The notes under the pieces are model-generated. The model was given only the letters and a program-made list of their open reading frames with translations. It did not search any database and had not been told where the DNA came from. Shown piece after piece: positions 44,060-53,389 of a DNA stretch of 57,488 nt; position 1 is the stretch's first letter; each line of letters opens with the position of its first letter. A program made the translations under genes and the position numbers. Origin of the DNA: Rheinheimera faecalis (lineage in GTDB: Bacteria > Pseudomonadota > Gammaproteobacteria > Enterobacterales > Alteromonadaceae); the NCBI RefSeq assembly GCF_021290965.1, contig NZ_JAJOYT010000019.1, forward strand, positions 1 through 57,488, given 5' to 3'.

Positions 44060-44824
44060 ATGACAGCGTATTTTGTTCTGTCCACAGGACGTTGTGGCAC
44101 CCAATGGCTGGCCGATACCTTACAGCTGTGGTCTGACAATTTTGTCGTACGGCATGAGCCTTTGCATTTTCAGTACAGGCCCGATCTCAACAGTCCATCA
44201 GCTCCGCTCACCCACAATGCAGAACTGCTGAAATCCCATTTGGACTTTATCCGGCAACAAATAGCACAAGGTTACGCTTATATTGAAACGGGTTTTCCAT
44301 GCTGGCGGCATTTGGACTGGTTTCAACAACATTTGGAGCAGGTAAAAGTGGTGCATATCCACCGCGACCCGTTGCAGTCTGTACACTCGTTATTAAAACT
44401 GAACGCCTTTGTGCCGCCTTTTTTGCCACATTTGCCGATCAAAAACCTGTATCTTCCGGCTGATGAGCAGGATTTATTGCAGCAGCACAAAGCACTTTGG
44501 CCTGAATTAAATCCGGCGGAAAAGAACTTGTGGTATTGGGCTGAAGTACAGCATCAGGCTTTGCGTTATAAACAACACTGGCCAGAAGCCGACTGGCTGA
44601 GTCTGAGTTTTAGCCAGTTGTTTTCAGCAAAAAGCCAGCAGCAACTGGCCGCCTTTTTAGATATCCCCACCGCAAGCCACTGGCCTGTTCAGCAGAAGGT
44701 AGATCAGTTTGGTTTAGCTCTGCAGTCGCAGCCATTGGAGTTTCCGCGGCTCCGTCAATTTGAGCAAATCGCCCAACTGGCACAACGTCTGGGTTATGCC
44801 AGCCCCTGGCCTGATAACAGCTGA
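44060..44824 (+). CDS. Sulfotransferase-like protein
   Basis: A 254-residue protein with the PAPS-binding loop FVLSTGRCGTQWLA (residues 6-17) and a second motif VVHIHRDPLQSVHSLLKL, the 3'-phosphate-binding arginine and serine of sulfotransferases. No signal peptide, so it acts in the cytosol. GGAAGAG lies before the ATG. It is divergent from the GNAT gene and its last 31 bases overlap the convergent second sulfotransferase. Acceptor unknown. Confidence 0.8.
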   Translation: MTAYFVLSTGRCGTQWLADTLQLWSDNFVVRHEPLHFQYRPDLNSPSAPLTHNAELLKSHLDFIRQQIAQGYAYIETGFPCWRHLDWFQQHLEQVKVVHIHRDPLQSVHSLLKLNAFVPPFLPHLPIKNLYLPADEQDLLQQHKALWPELNPAEKNLWYWAEVQHQALRYKQHWPEADWLSLSFSQLFSAKSQQQLAAFLDIPTASHWPVQQKVDQFGLALQSQPLEFPRLRQFEQIAQLAQRLGYASPWPDNS

Positions 44825-45909
44825 TAACAGCTGTGCAGCCGCTGCCGGATCAGCTGTTGCTCCTGCGGCGTGAATTGCGTTGCCGGGTCTTGTGTCGCCG
44901 CAATAAATACCGTCTGCCGAGCCTTGGCATCCATAGTTCTGCGCTCTTGCCAGCGCAAAGCCTGTTGTTTATCCAGTGAAATACCCAGCAATGTGGCCAG
45001 TTCAGTGGCTGAAGTTGTGACCAGTTGCTTATAATCCAGCACCAGCACTGGCTTTTCCTGTTGCAATTCCAGCATAAAATCCGCCATCCGCCGGACCACT
45101 TCTACTCTGTATTCCAATAAGCTCAGCCCTTTTTGAATGCCGGACCAGAGCTCTGGTTGTTGCCGCACCATATGCCGGCCCGATACACGCTGGTGGGAAG
45201 CCAGAATAGCTTCAGGTTGGCGGATCAAACCCAGCAATCTGTTGTGTGGAAAAACCGCAATCCATAGCCGCCAGTGCTGTAAATCCCAGGCATTGCATTT
45301 AATCACCAGCTTGCTCTCCTGATGCCTGAACCTGCCCTGCAACCGCACCAGCAAATCCAGACACAGCGCCTGATAGTGACTCAGCTCAGGGTCCTGCAAC
45401 ACATCACTGATCAGCATAGATTCCGACAAAACCTTCAGCTCTGGCTCCAACATCAGACAACCCGACACCAGGGTAGAACCACATCTGGACCAGTGGAAGA
45501 TCAGCAATTCAGGCTGTACCACAGGCAGGCTCTGTAGTTGTGCCAATAAAGGCTGCAGCTGTGTGACAGGCCGGATAAATTGCGCCAGCAAACTTTGCCG
45601 CCAGCTCACCAGATCATCTTCCAGAAAAGGCTGTTCAGGTTTTTGAAAAGCCGGGATCCATAGTAGTTGTTGCCCTGCCCTTTTGTAGGCATAAGGAAAC
45701 CAGCAACGGCTGAACGGCTCCAGATCAGGCTGCACCAGTTGCTGGTTTTGCTCACGCAAAAATACCAGCATTTGCTGAAAATCCAGCTCTGGCCAGTGTA
45801 AAAAGCCAGCCATCAGGCGGACAAAATGCTCCAGCCCTTCACAACCCCATAAAGAGCGCAATTGCACTTCATTGTGCAGCAGTTGCTGGTACAGCTGCGG
45901 CCTGTTCAT
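44794..45909 (-). CDS. Sulfotransferase-family protein
   Basis: A 371-residue protein. The N-terminal 130 residues are helical and unassigned; then LLIFHWSRCGSTLVSGCL (Ser141-Thr146) is a PAPS loop, and RLLGLIRQPEAILASHQRVSG provides the second motif. It differs clearly from the convergent sulfotransferase, so the two are not a recent duplication. Its ATG overlaps the stop of the methyltransferase-dioxygenase gene by four bases, tying it into the three-gene operon. Confidence 0.82.
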   Translation of the reverse strand: MNRPQLYQQLLHNEVQLRSLWGCEGLEHFVRLMAGFLHWPELDFQQMLVFLREQNQQLVQPDLEPFSRCWFPYAYKRAGQQLLWIPAFQKPEQPFLEDDLVSWRQSLLAQFIRPVTQLQPLLAQLQSLPVVQPELLIFHWSRCGSTLVSGCLMLEPELKVLSESMLISDVLQDPELSHYQALCLDLLVRLQGRFRHQESKLVIKCNAWDLQHWRLWIAVFPHNRLLGLIRQPEAILASHQRVSGRHMVRQQPELWSGIQKGLSLLEYRVEVVRRMADFMLELQQEKPVLVLDYKQLVTTSATELATLLGISLDKQQALRWQERRTMDAKARQTVFIAATQDPATQFTPQEQQLIRQRLHSCYQLLSGQGLA

Positions 45910-47897
45910 GGCATGGTGGCCGATAGCATAGTTGCCGGATACATATTGATGTATTGCACCATACGGGGCAAATGATGAAGATTACGACTGGCACCATGAG
46001 GCAAAGCCTGATGCCAGATAATTAAATCGCCCGCTTTGGCGGCTATGGCTTTAACCGGCCATTCAACCCAGTTTTGCTGCTGCAACTGCATAGCAGATTT
46101 ACCTGAGTTTCTGATCCAATCATCAATCTGGTGATGAAAACCCGGCACACAACTAAAAGCGCCTTGTTGCTCTTCGGTGTCCGTTAAATAAATCAGTCCT
46201 TGAGTGGCATAAGGCACTGGCGCTATCAGTTCCGCATCCCAATGCATATCGGGTCCGGGGAAAGACCAAAGCGCAGTTTCCGGTGGATTAAAACTCACTC
46301 TGTCTGTGGTCATGACTAAATCGGTGCGCTGCCAAAGCTGCTGAAAAATCTGCCGGATCAGCGGTACCTCACGATTGGCATCCAGCACTGGATGGCGAAA
46401 CAGTTGCAGCATAATTTTCTGCATTTTGTCCGTTTTCTGATACCAGCTGTCTGGTTGCTGTGGATCCGCCTGCAAATACTGCCAAATCACCTCACGGCTT
46501 TGCCGGCATTGCTCTGCGCTTAATACGCCGGGGATCACCAGATAACCTTCACGCTGCCAGAACTCTAATTGCTCAGCTGTCAGTACCACAGGCAGCGGCG
46601 TGGCGGATTGCTGCTGCAAATCCTGCAGTTGCTGATTCAGCGCATCGACGTCCAGTTGCTGTAGATAAGGCGCTAAAAAGGCAGCAAAGTCGCTTAATCG
46701 GCCACAGCGATGTAAAGCCTGAATACCAGGTTCCAGCCCAATCCCAGACAAATCCAGCAGAGCTTTATCCAGAACCCACTCCTCTGTGGTTGAGTCCTGC
46801 AACTTTTTATAGCGTTTGAGCATCGCCTTTTGCCATAACCTTTTGGCATGGAATAAACCAGCACAACTGGTGTCGCTACTATCGCACAAGGTTGGCCATA
46901 ACTCGGTGTACTGAAATTCAAAGTCCGGTTCACCCAACTGCTGGTATTGAAAGCGCACAACCGAAGCTGGCTGCAGCATCAGTCGCTGTTTATAACGGGG
47001 TAAGGTAAGTTGTGACTGCTGTTCTTTAAGCCAGTGATCCCGGTACACCTGCACTTCTGTGGTTAACTTCAGATCCACTGGCCCTGCTTCAAACTCAGGC
47101 AAACACAGCTCGCCGTAAAAAGCCGACTGATCACCAGAGGCCAAAGTGCGGCATAAGGCTAAATCCAGCGTAAATAATGGCCCAAGCCACTGCTGCTTTT
47201 TCTGCTGTTGTTCAGTCCACTCCAGATACGCATCCAGTTTAATTTGTTGTGGGATGAGCTGACCTTGTGCAGTTAAAAATTGCTGCAAATGACAAAATAC
47301 CTGCACCTGAGGCTCTTGCTGCAGCAGATGTTTCATCGTCTCCGACAGGATCAAATCAAAGCCCTGTGTTGATTTGGGTTGCCATGTTGTGGCATCGGCA
47401 CAGACCCAGTCGCAAATCCGATCCGATAAGGCAAAACGATCGGTCAGACCTTTCAAACTTTGTAATGACCACTGATGAATGTCCAAAGCTGTGACCTGAA
47501 GCTGCTTTGCAGTAAACAGAGGTAACAAGGGTAATAACAACCAGCCTAAGGGGCCTGTGCCTGCATACAATAAGCGCACCGGTTGAGTGGGTTTCAGCTG
47601 CAGCTGATCACAAATAGCCTGATACAGTCCTTGGGTAAAGACCCGGCCCCGTTCTGCGTCTTCCGCACATTGAGCTGCAGTAGTAGGTGAAACTGCCTTG
47701 CCATAAGCTGTAGCTGTTGCATCTGGATCGGTAAAGAATTCCGGATGTAATTCAAGATCAATCAGGTCACACAGCTTATGCAGCACTGGGTCCACCAGTT
47801 GTTTGGATAAACCAGAAGACGGGCAATCCAGCAAAGCACGGCCAAAACGCTCCAGATCAGCACAGTTAAAGAGTTCTTTGTTCTGCTGCTTTTGCAC
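45906..47897 (-). CDS. Fused SAM-dependent methyltransferase and PhyH-type Fe(II)/2OG dioxygenase
   Basis: 663 residues. The N-terminal part has a Rossmann methyltransferase pattern: LLYAGTGPLGW (110-119), acidic end of strand 2 in TALDIHQWS (Asp139), and ILSETM at 183-188, reminiscent of arginine-methyltransferase-type acidic loops. The C-terminal part, from about 440, is a phytanoyl-CoA-dioxygenase-like fold with iron ligands His552 and Asp554 in DMHWDAEL, His634 in LPHGASRN and a likely 2-oxoglutarate arginine at 645. The start is a GTG with AAGGAG seven bases upstream. The fusion implies that one substrate is methylated and hydroxylated. Substrate unknown. Confidence 0.82.
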   Translation of the reverse strand: MQKQQNKELFNCADLERFGRALLDCPSSGLSKQLVDPVLHKLCDLIDLELHPEFFTDPDATATAYGKAVSPTTAAQCAEDAERGRVFTQGLYQAICDQLQLKPTQPVRLLYAGTGPLGWLLLPLLPLFTAKQLQVTALDIHQWSLQSLKGLTDRFALSDRICDWVCADATTWQPKSTQGFDLILSETMKHLLQQEPQVQVFCHLQQFLTAQGQLIPQQIKLDAYLEWTEQQQKKQQWLGPLFTLDLALCRTLASGDQSAFYGELCLPEFEAGPVDLKLTTEVQVYRDHWLKEQQSQLTLPRYKQRLMLQPASVVRFQYQQLGEPDFEFQYTELWPTLCDSSDTSCAGLFHAKRLWQKAMLKRYKKLQDSTTEEWVLDKALLDLSGIGLEPGIQALHRCGRLSDFAAFLAPYLQQLDVDALNQQLQDLQQQSATPLPVVLTAEQLEFWQREGYLVIPGVLSAEQCRQSREVIWQYLQADPQQPDSWYQKTDKMQKIMLQLFRHPVLDANREVPLIRQIFQQLWQRTDLVMTTDRVSFNPPETALWSFPGPDMHWDAELIAPVPYATQGLIYLTDTEEQQGAFSCVPGFHHQIDDWIRNSGKSAMQLQQQNWVEWPVKAIAAKAGDLIIWHQALPHGASRNLHHLPRMVQYINMYPATMLSATMP

Positions 47898-48462
47898 AGA
47901 CTTGCTCCTTCAGCCAAGGGGTCACCACACAGTCCAGCACCAGATTAATTCTGCTGCCAGCTCCAAGATTTTCGACGCTATGCGTTTGATCCGCATTGAT
48001 GTACCAAATTTGCCCTTCCTGCATAGGCACAGTTTGCCCTGCGACATAAAAATACAGCTGAGGGTTAGACTGCAGACATAAATGCAAACGGGCTTCGCCC
48101 TGTTCCAGACAAAGCCCATGATCGCGGTGTGGTTTGATCACAGCCTGTGGGTGTAGCCGCATCAAACGGGCCGCTTTGACAGGGCAAGGCCAACTGGCCA
48201 GAAAGTGATTCAGAGCTGGGGCTAGCTCAAGCACAGGCAAATCCACCCAGTGCTCAGCCTCTGTCAGGGTAAAACTTTGTAAAATACCGTGAGCATGTTG
48301 ATGTTCTGCGGCACAACGCAGCGGCAGTACATCCCATTCGCCCTGATAATCCCGCCTGTTGACATGTTCTATCCATGGCTGAGCTTCCAGCAGCCGCAGT
48401 TCCTGTTGGATTTGCTGATAATTCTCCGCATATCCAAGGAAAGAAAAATGACAAATACTCAT
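47866..48462 (-). CDS. Aspartyl/asparaginyl beta-hydroxylase-like dioxygenase
   Basis: The 198-residue protein resembles the AspH catalytic domain: IKPHRDHGLCLEQGEARLHLCL with His112, INADQTHSVENLGAGSRINLVLD with His161 and the 2-oxoglutarate-binding Arg171. Asp114 is present two residues after His112, whereas classical AspH enzymes use only two histidines. Family members hydroxylate Asp or Asn in proteins or peptides. It is first gene of the operon, and overlaps the methyltransferase-dioxygenase gene by 32 bases. Confidence 0.85.
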   Translation of the reverse strand: MSICHFSFLGYAENYQQIQQELRLLEAQPWIEHVNRRDYQGEWDVLPLRCAAEHQHAHGILQSFTLTEAEHWVDLPVLELAPALNHFLASWPCPVKAARLMRLHPQAVIKPHRDHGLCLEQGEARLHLCLQSNPQLYFYVAGQTVPMQEGQIWYINADQTHSVENLGAGSRINLVLDCVVTPWLKEQVCAKAAEQRTL

Positions 48463-48588
48463 AGCTAAATCACTGGTTTTCCTCTATAAAATCCAGACTA
48501 ACAGAAAAAAGGAACTTAGAAAGCTCTGGCCGGAAAATTCCTTTAGCCCACCAGGTATCACTTAGTTGGCAGCAAAGGTTTGGATTGC

Positions 48589-49065
48589 ATGAATGAGTTA
48601 AAGCAGGTGCTGGATTTTTTCGACGCTATAGGTATCCACTACCAGTTGGAAGCTTTACCAGCATCCGGCTTTTTACCAGGCATTCTGATCAAAAATGGCA
48701 CCTTGCTGATTGACCCGGAGCAACTGAGTTATCCGGGGGATTTATTGCACGAAGCCGGACATATAGCAGTGATGCCGGAATCAACCCGGCATCTGTTAAA
48801 TGACAATGTCAATGAATCAGCAGGTCAGGGACCGGCAGAGGAAATGGCTGCTATTGCCTGGTCTTGGGCAGCATTGCGGTATTTAAAGTTGCCCCCGGAG
48901 TTTTTATTCCATAGCGAGGGCTATAAGGGCGGTTCAGAGTCTTATATTGAGGCCTTTACTACGGGCAGCGGTTTTGGCCACCCCATGCTGAGCTGGTATG
49001 GCATGTGTAAAGCTGCAGGCTCCGAAGCTGGTTATCCTCAGATGAACCTCTGGTTGAGACCTTAA
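48589..49065 (+). CDS. Small putative zinc-metalloprotein with HEAGH motif
   Basis: A 158-residue protein from the ATG at 48589; a TTG nine bases upstream is too close to AAAGG. DLLHEAGHIAV gives His54, Glu55 and His58, and GPAEEMAAIAWSWAA supplies Glu84 or Glu85 as a likely third ligand, as in gluzincins. No signal peptide. Family not recognised by name. The gene ends two bases from the convergent FG-GAP gene. Confidence 0.7.
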   Translation: MNELKQVLDFFDAIGIHYQLEALPASGFLPGILIKNGTLLIDPEQLSYPGDLLHEAGHIAVMPESTRHLLNDNVNESAGQGPAEEMAAIAWSWAALRYLKLPPEFLFHSEGYKGGSESYIEAFTTGSGFGHPMLSWYGMCKAAGSEAGYPQMNLWLRP

Positions 49066-49067
49066 GC

Positions 49068-50519
49068 TTATTGCTGCAAAATAAAATGCAGCTGGTTACG
49101 CACCGCTTCCGGATCTAAATGGGTAAAAGGCAAAATCAAATCCATTTTGCCGTTCTGGTCTAAATCGGCTGTGGTCGCCAGCATGCCGTTCAGAGGTATC
49201 GCCTGTTTTAATCTGATGCTTTTGCTGCTGAATAGTTTTTCTTTGGCGCTTTGATACAGCTTCAGATGGTCTTCATCCCCTATTAACAGCAAAGCCGGAG
49301 CCTGCTCTGACACCAGCACTTTCAGTACCGGCAAATTGACCTGTGCATTGCCAATGCTGACCTGAGCTGTGGCGTCCTGCCGGTATACAGCTTTATCAGG
49401 GAATTTGCCACTTTGCAGCTGAGGGAAAAATTGCAGCTCCATATTGGCTGTGCCCGCCAGCAAAGCCCGCACTAAAGTACCAATGCCAAATTCGGCAGCT
49501 GGGGTGAAAAAGTCCAGTTTCTTATCATTATTCAGGTCAGTAAATTCAGGTTCAGACTGAATACCTTTGGTGTTGATCCGTGCATCAGGTTGTGCTTTAA
49601 ATTGCAGGCCGTCCGCCCCTGTTTGACCGTAATGGATACGGTAGCTATAGCTTTGCTCCACCGCATCGGCAAATTGCTCCTGACGTACGATCAGGTCGGC
49701 GATACTGTCGTTATTTAAATCTTTCACATCATACAGTCTGTTGATAGACAACCCTTTAAAGCTGCGGCCATCACCACCCCGCACTTCAGCCAAGGCATCA
49801 GGTGTTAAACCAAGCCCCAGCTCTACAGTCTGAGCCACTGTAGAAAAGCCAGTTTCAGTTTGCAGATACAACACCAGGCTATCGTCTATTGCAAAAGCGA
49901 TGTCAGTGCGACCATCCGCATTCCAATCCAGAAAACGGGCTTTACGGATACTGTAATCCGGGTTTTCATCAAATAAGCGGGATTTAGCCTCCACGGCCAA
50001 AGAGAATTTAGTAAAACTACCGTCCTGTTGCTGCATATACACATGATGAGCATTAAAGTCAGGCACTATAAAGTCGGATAAACCATCATTATTAAAGTCG
50101 TAGACAAAGTCCAGTTTCAACAATCGTTTGCCATCCACAGTGCGATATAAGGACTCGGTGTTCAGCAAGCGCTGCCAACTGCTGTCTTGTGCGTTAAAAG
50201 CACTGACTCCTTGACTACCAAATACAACAAGTTGTTCGCCCGGCTGACCTTTGAGCTGAGCTTTATGAAAAAACTGCGCCTGTGTTGGGATAGGGACCTG
50301 TTTTGCACTGTTTGTGGTTAAATCGACCCAACTTAACCAGCGACTGTCTGAAGAATGACCAGATTGCAACAAAGCTTTGGCGCCGGGAATAAATAAGCTA
50401 TCGCCATTAGCCGGATGCTCCAGTTGCACCTGTACTTGCTTAAACTCCGAAGCCATTAATGGCTCGGCGCTCATAACTACTGTGGCAACTAAAGCAGCGA
50501 GATACTTCAACTTCATCAT
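49068..50519 (-). CDS. Exported FG-GAP/VCBS-repeat protein
   Basis: A 483-residue protein with a signal peptide (YLAALVATVVMSAEPLMA). Repeats with calcium-loop-like motifs are DFNNDGLSDFIVPD, DWNADGRTDIAFA, DLNNDSIADLIV, DLNNDKKLDFF and DLDQNGKMDLI, the hallmark of FG-GAP beta-propellers. It is probably periplasmic or surface-bound. Function is unknown. Its 5' end is divergent from ylqF. Confidence 0.82.
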   Translation of the reverse strand: MMKLKYLAALVATVVMSAEPLMASEFKQVQVQLEHPANGDSLFIPGAKALLQSGHSSDSRWLSWVDLTTNSAKQVPIPTQAQFFHKAQLKGQPGEQLVVFGSQGVSAFNAQDSSWQRLLNTESLYRTVDGKRLLKLDFVYDFNNDGLSDFIVPDFNAHHVYMQQQDGSFTKFSLAVEAKSRLFDENPDYSIRKARFLDWNADGRTDIAFAIDDSLVLYLQTETGFSTVAQTVELGLGLTPDALAEVRGGDGRSFKGLSINRLYDVKDLNNDSIADLIVRQEQFADAVEQSYSYRIHYGQTGADGLQFKAQPDARINTKGIQSEPEFTDLNNDKKLDFFTPAAEFGIGTLVRALLAGTANMELQFFPQLQSGKFPDKAVYRQDATAQVSIGNAQVNLPVLKVLVSEQAPALLLIGDEDHLKLYQSAKEKLFSSKSIRLKQAIPLNGMLATTADLDQNGKMDLILPFTHLDPEAVRNQLHFILQQ

Positions 50520-50680
50520 TCCCTTTGACTCCGATTTGAACGATACGAGATTCTTCTACGTTAAAAGCTGCTAATCGGAGGTTTAAGCCTTAAAAAAGTT
50601 CCTGCCCTGCCCGATAACAGCGTAAAATATTGAATTGTTTTCTGTTCCAACCGCCATGCGGCTAACCCAAGAGAGTTTTT

Positions 50681-51616
50681 ATGTCGATAAACTGGTTCCC
50701 AGGCCATATGCACAAGGCCCGTAAAGAAATTGCCGAGGTAATGCCACAGGTCGATATCATTATCGAAATGCTGGACGCCCGCATTCCTTTTTCCAGTGAA
50801 AACCCTTTGGTACCAGAGCTACGCGGTGACACTCCGGTGATTAAAGTACTGAACAAAGCTGACTTAGCAGACCCTGCGGTTACCGCCTTATGGGTTGAAC
50901 GCTTTGAACAGGAAAAAGGCATTAAAGCCATTCCTATTAGTCAGCAAAACCCTGAACAAATCAAGGCTTTGTTACAACTTTGCAACCAGATGCTGCCAGA
51001 TCGGAATTTAGATATACGCGGTGCCCGCGCCATGATTATGGGTATTCCTAACGTTGGAAAATCAACCATCATCAATACATTAGCTGGCCGCACTATCGCC
51101 AAAACCGGCAACGAAGCTGGTGTAACCAAGATACAACAACGGATCAAACTGGATAACAATGTGATCCTGACAGACACCCCGGGCTTTTTATGGCCCAAGC
51201 TAAGCCCAGCCAGCTGTGGTTATCGTTTAGCAGTGACAGGCGCCATTAAAGATACGGCCTTTGATTACGCTGATATCGCTATTTTTGCCGCAGATTATTT
51301 ACTCAAAGCTTACCCACAACAAGTAATGGCGCGTTATCAGTTAAAAGAGCAGCCAGAAAATGACGTCGCCTTGTTAGATGCCTTGGGCGAACGCCGTGGT
51401 TGTATGCGTAAAGGCGGTGTGGTTGACTTACAAAAAGCCGGATCGATTTTAATTACTGAACTTCGAGCTGGTCTGTTTGGCCCTGTCAGTCTGGAAACGC
51501 CAGACATGGTGACAGAGGAATTGCAGAATGCTAAGTTAGAGGAAGCCACCAGAGCTGCTGAAAAAGCCGAGCGGGAAAAAGTCCGTCAGCAAAAAGCTAA
51601 GAAAAAATACCGTTAG
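50681..51616 (+). CDS. ylqF: Ribosome biogenesis GTPase YlqF
   Basis: YlqF/RbgA is a circularly permuted GTPase for large-subunit assembly. The motif order is permuted as expected: NKAD at 58-61 first, then GIPNVGKST near 123-131, then DTPG near 169. The N-terminal NWFPGHMHKARKEI is diagnostic. Its 311 residues end in a lysine- and arginine-rich tail (EREKVRQQKAKKKYR) suited to rRNA contact. Confidence 0.95.
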   Translation: MSINWFPGHMHKARKEIAEVMPQVDIIIEMLDARIPFSSENPLVPELRGDTPVIKVLNKADLADPAVTALWVERFEQEKGIKAIPISQQNPEQIKALLQLCNQMLPDRNLDIRGARAMIMGIPNVGKSTIINTLAGRTIAKTGNEAGVTKIQQRIKLDNNVILTDTPGFLWPKLSPASCGYRLAVTGAIKDTAFDYADIAIFAADYLLKAYPQQVMARYQLKEQPENDVALLDALGERRGCMRKGGVVDLQKAGSILITELRAGLFGPVSLETPDMVTEELQNAKLEEATRAAEKAEREKVRQQKAKKKYR

Positions 51617-51656
51617 CCCGGCAGGTCCGGCGACGGACCAACCAGGGAATTGTGCT

Positions 51657-53321
51657 ATGCGTTTTTTTACTCCTTCAATCTTCAGTCTGTTATTCATTGC
51701 CAGCGGCTCGTTATCAGCCGCTCCTGTAGTGCTGCACAATATTCAGGGTTATGGCTTTGATGAAAAAGGCCAAATCGCCGAATTCAGTCATTTTGCGTTT
51801 GATAATCAGACGGGCAAAGTATTAGCTCGTGGCGATAAAACCGCAGTTGCGGCCTATCACAAAGCAGAACAAATGGATGGTAAAGGCCAGACTTTATTAC
51901 CTGGTCTGATTGATGGCCATGGTCATGTGCTGGGTTTAGGCCAAAATTTAAATCAGGTGGATTTGCGCACCAGCAGCAGCGAAGCTCAGGCCGTGGCACA
52001 AGTGGCAGCTTTTGCTAAAGGGCATCCACAATCCCAGTGGATTTTAGGCCGTGGCTGGAATCAGGTGCTATGGCCTACCCAGCAGTTTCCAGGCAAAACC
52101 CTGCTGGACGAAAGCATTAAAGATAAGCCAGTCTGGTTAACCAGGGTGGATGGTCATGCCGGCTGGGCCAACAGCAAAGCGCTACAACTGGCAGGCATCA
52201 ACAAAGAAACCATAGATCCACCAGGTGGCGAAATAATCCGGGATGCTGAAGGCAATCCAACAGGTGTATTGATAGACAACGCTATGTTATTGCTGGAAAA
52301 ACAAATTCCACAGCAATCCGAAGCCGAACGTTTAGCTGCACTAGATGCTGCTTTTGAGCACTTATTGGCTTTGGGTATTACTTCTACTCACGATGCAGGT
52401 GTGGATCAGGCCAACCTTCAAAGTTATCAACAACTGCGCAAAGACAACAAACTGCCGCTACGTATTTACGCCATGTTATCGGCAACAGATCCGCATTTAG
52501 CCGACTGGTTAAAGGCCGGTCCTATCCTGGATAAAGACGACATTTTTGTCGCCCGCTCAGTGAAAATTTATGGCGATGGCGCTCTGGGCAGCCGTGGTGC
52601 AGCTTTAATAGAACCTTATTCTGATCAGCCTGGCCAAAAAGGTTTATTTGTTACCCAGCCAGATAAGTTAACAGCAGTAATGAAACTGACACTGGACGCA
52701 GGTTTTCAAACCAACGTGCATGCTATAGGTGATTTAACCAACCGCCTGGTGCTGGACAGATTCGAACAACTGGCAAGCAAAGAGCAACTGGAGCAAGGAC
52801 GTCACCGCATTGAGCATGCGCAGATTGTTTCACCTAAAGACATTCCACGTTTTGCCCAGCTGCATATTCTGCCCGCTATGCAACCGACTCACGCCACCTC
52901 AGATAAAAATATGGCAGCCGATCGCTTAGGCATAGCCCGTTTACGTGGCGCTTACGCCTGGAAAAGCTTTGTTGATCAAGGCAGCCGTATCGTAGCTGGC
53001 TCAGATTATCCGGTGGAACTGGCCAATCCTTTTTACGGTATTCACGCCGCAGTGACACGTCAGGATCAGCAAAATCAGCCTGTAGGTGGCTGGTTGCCAG
53101 AACAGCGTCTGACTTTAACTCAGGCATTAAAATCTTTTACTCTGGACGCTGCTTATGGCGCCTTTCAGGATCAAAGCATGGGTTCATTAGCCCCAGGCAT
53201 GTGGGCTGATTTTATTTTGGTCGACCGCGATATTTTCAAAGTAGCCCCAGAAACTTTATGGCAAACCAAAGTGCACCAAAGCTGGGTCGCCGGACAACAA
53301 AAATATAAGGCCTCAATGTAG
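51657..53321 (+). CDS. Exported YtcJ-like amidohydrolase
   Basis: A 554-residue metal-dependent hydrolase with a signal peptide (IFSLLFIASGSLSAA). Amidohydrolase-3 motifs: LLPGLIDGHGHVLGLG with the first metal histidines, LTRVDGHAGWANSKAL, NVHAIGD, RIEHAQIV, and VAGSDYPVE with the aspartate. Substrate is unknown; related exported enzymes act on amides or formylated compounds. It lies 40 bases after ylqF. Confidence 0.9.
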   Translation: MRFFTPSIFSLLFIASGSLSAAPVVLHNIQGYGFDEKGQIAEFSHFAFDNQTGKVLARGDKTAVAAYHKAEQMDGKGQTLLPGLIDGHGHVLGLGQNLNQVDLRTSSSEAQAVAQVAAFAKGHPQSQWILGRGWNQVLWPTQQFPGKTLLDESIKDKPVWLTRVDGHAGWANSKALQLAGINKETIDPPGGEIIRDAEGNPTGVLIDNAMLLLEKQIPQQSEAERLAALDAAFEHLLALGITSTHDAGVDQANLQSYQQLRKDNKLPLRIYAMLSATDPHLADWLKAGPILDKDDIFVARSVKIYGDGALGSRGAALIEPYSDQPGQKGLFVTQPDKLTAVMKLTLDAGFQTNVHAIGDLTNRLVLDRFEQLASKEQLEQGRHRIEHAQIVSPKDIPRFAQLHILPAMQPTHATSDKNMAADRLGIARLRGAYAWKSFVDQGSRIVAGSDYPVELANPFYGIHAAVTRQDQQNQPVGGWLPEQRLTLTQALKSFTLDAAYGAFQDQSMGSLAPGMWADFILVDRDIFKVAPETLWQTKVHQSWVAGQQKYKASM

Positions 53322-53385
53322 GCTTCAGGTAAGAAGGTTGTAACCCAAATTCATTGGAGTTGCAGCAAGGCTTCAAGTAAGAAGG
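53320..53385 (+). repeat. 18-bp direct repeat flanking the trmH-type ribosome site
   Basis: AGGCTTCAGGTAAGAAGG at 53320-53337 and AGGCTTCAAGTAAGAAGG at 53368-53385 differ at one base and are 48 bases apart. The first begins at the amidohydrolase stop codon; the second supplies the ribosome-binding site of the next gene. It looks like a small tandem duplication. Confidence 0.7.
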
Positions 53386-53389
53386 GTTT

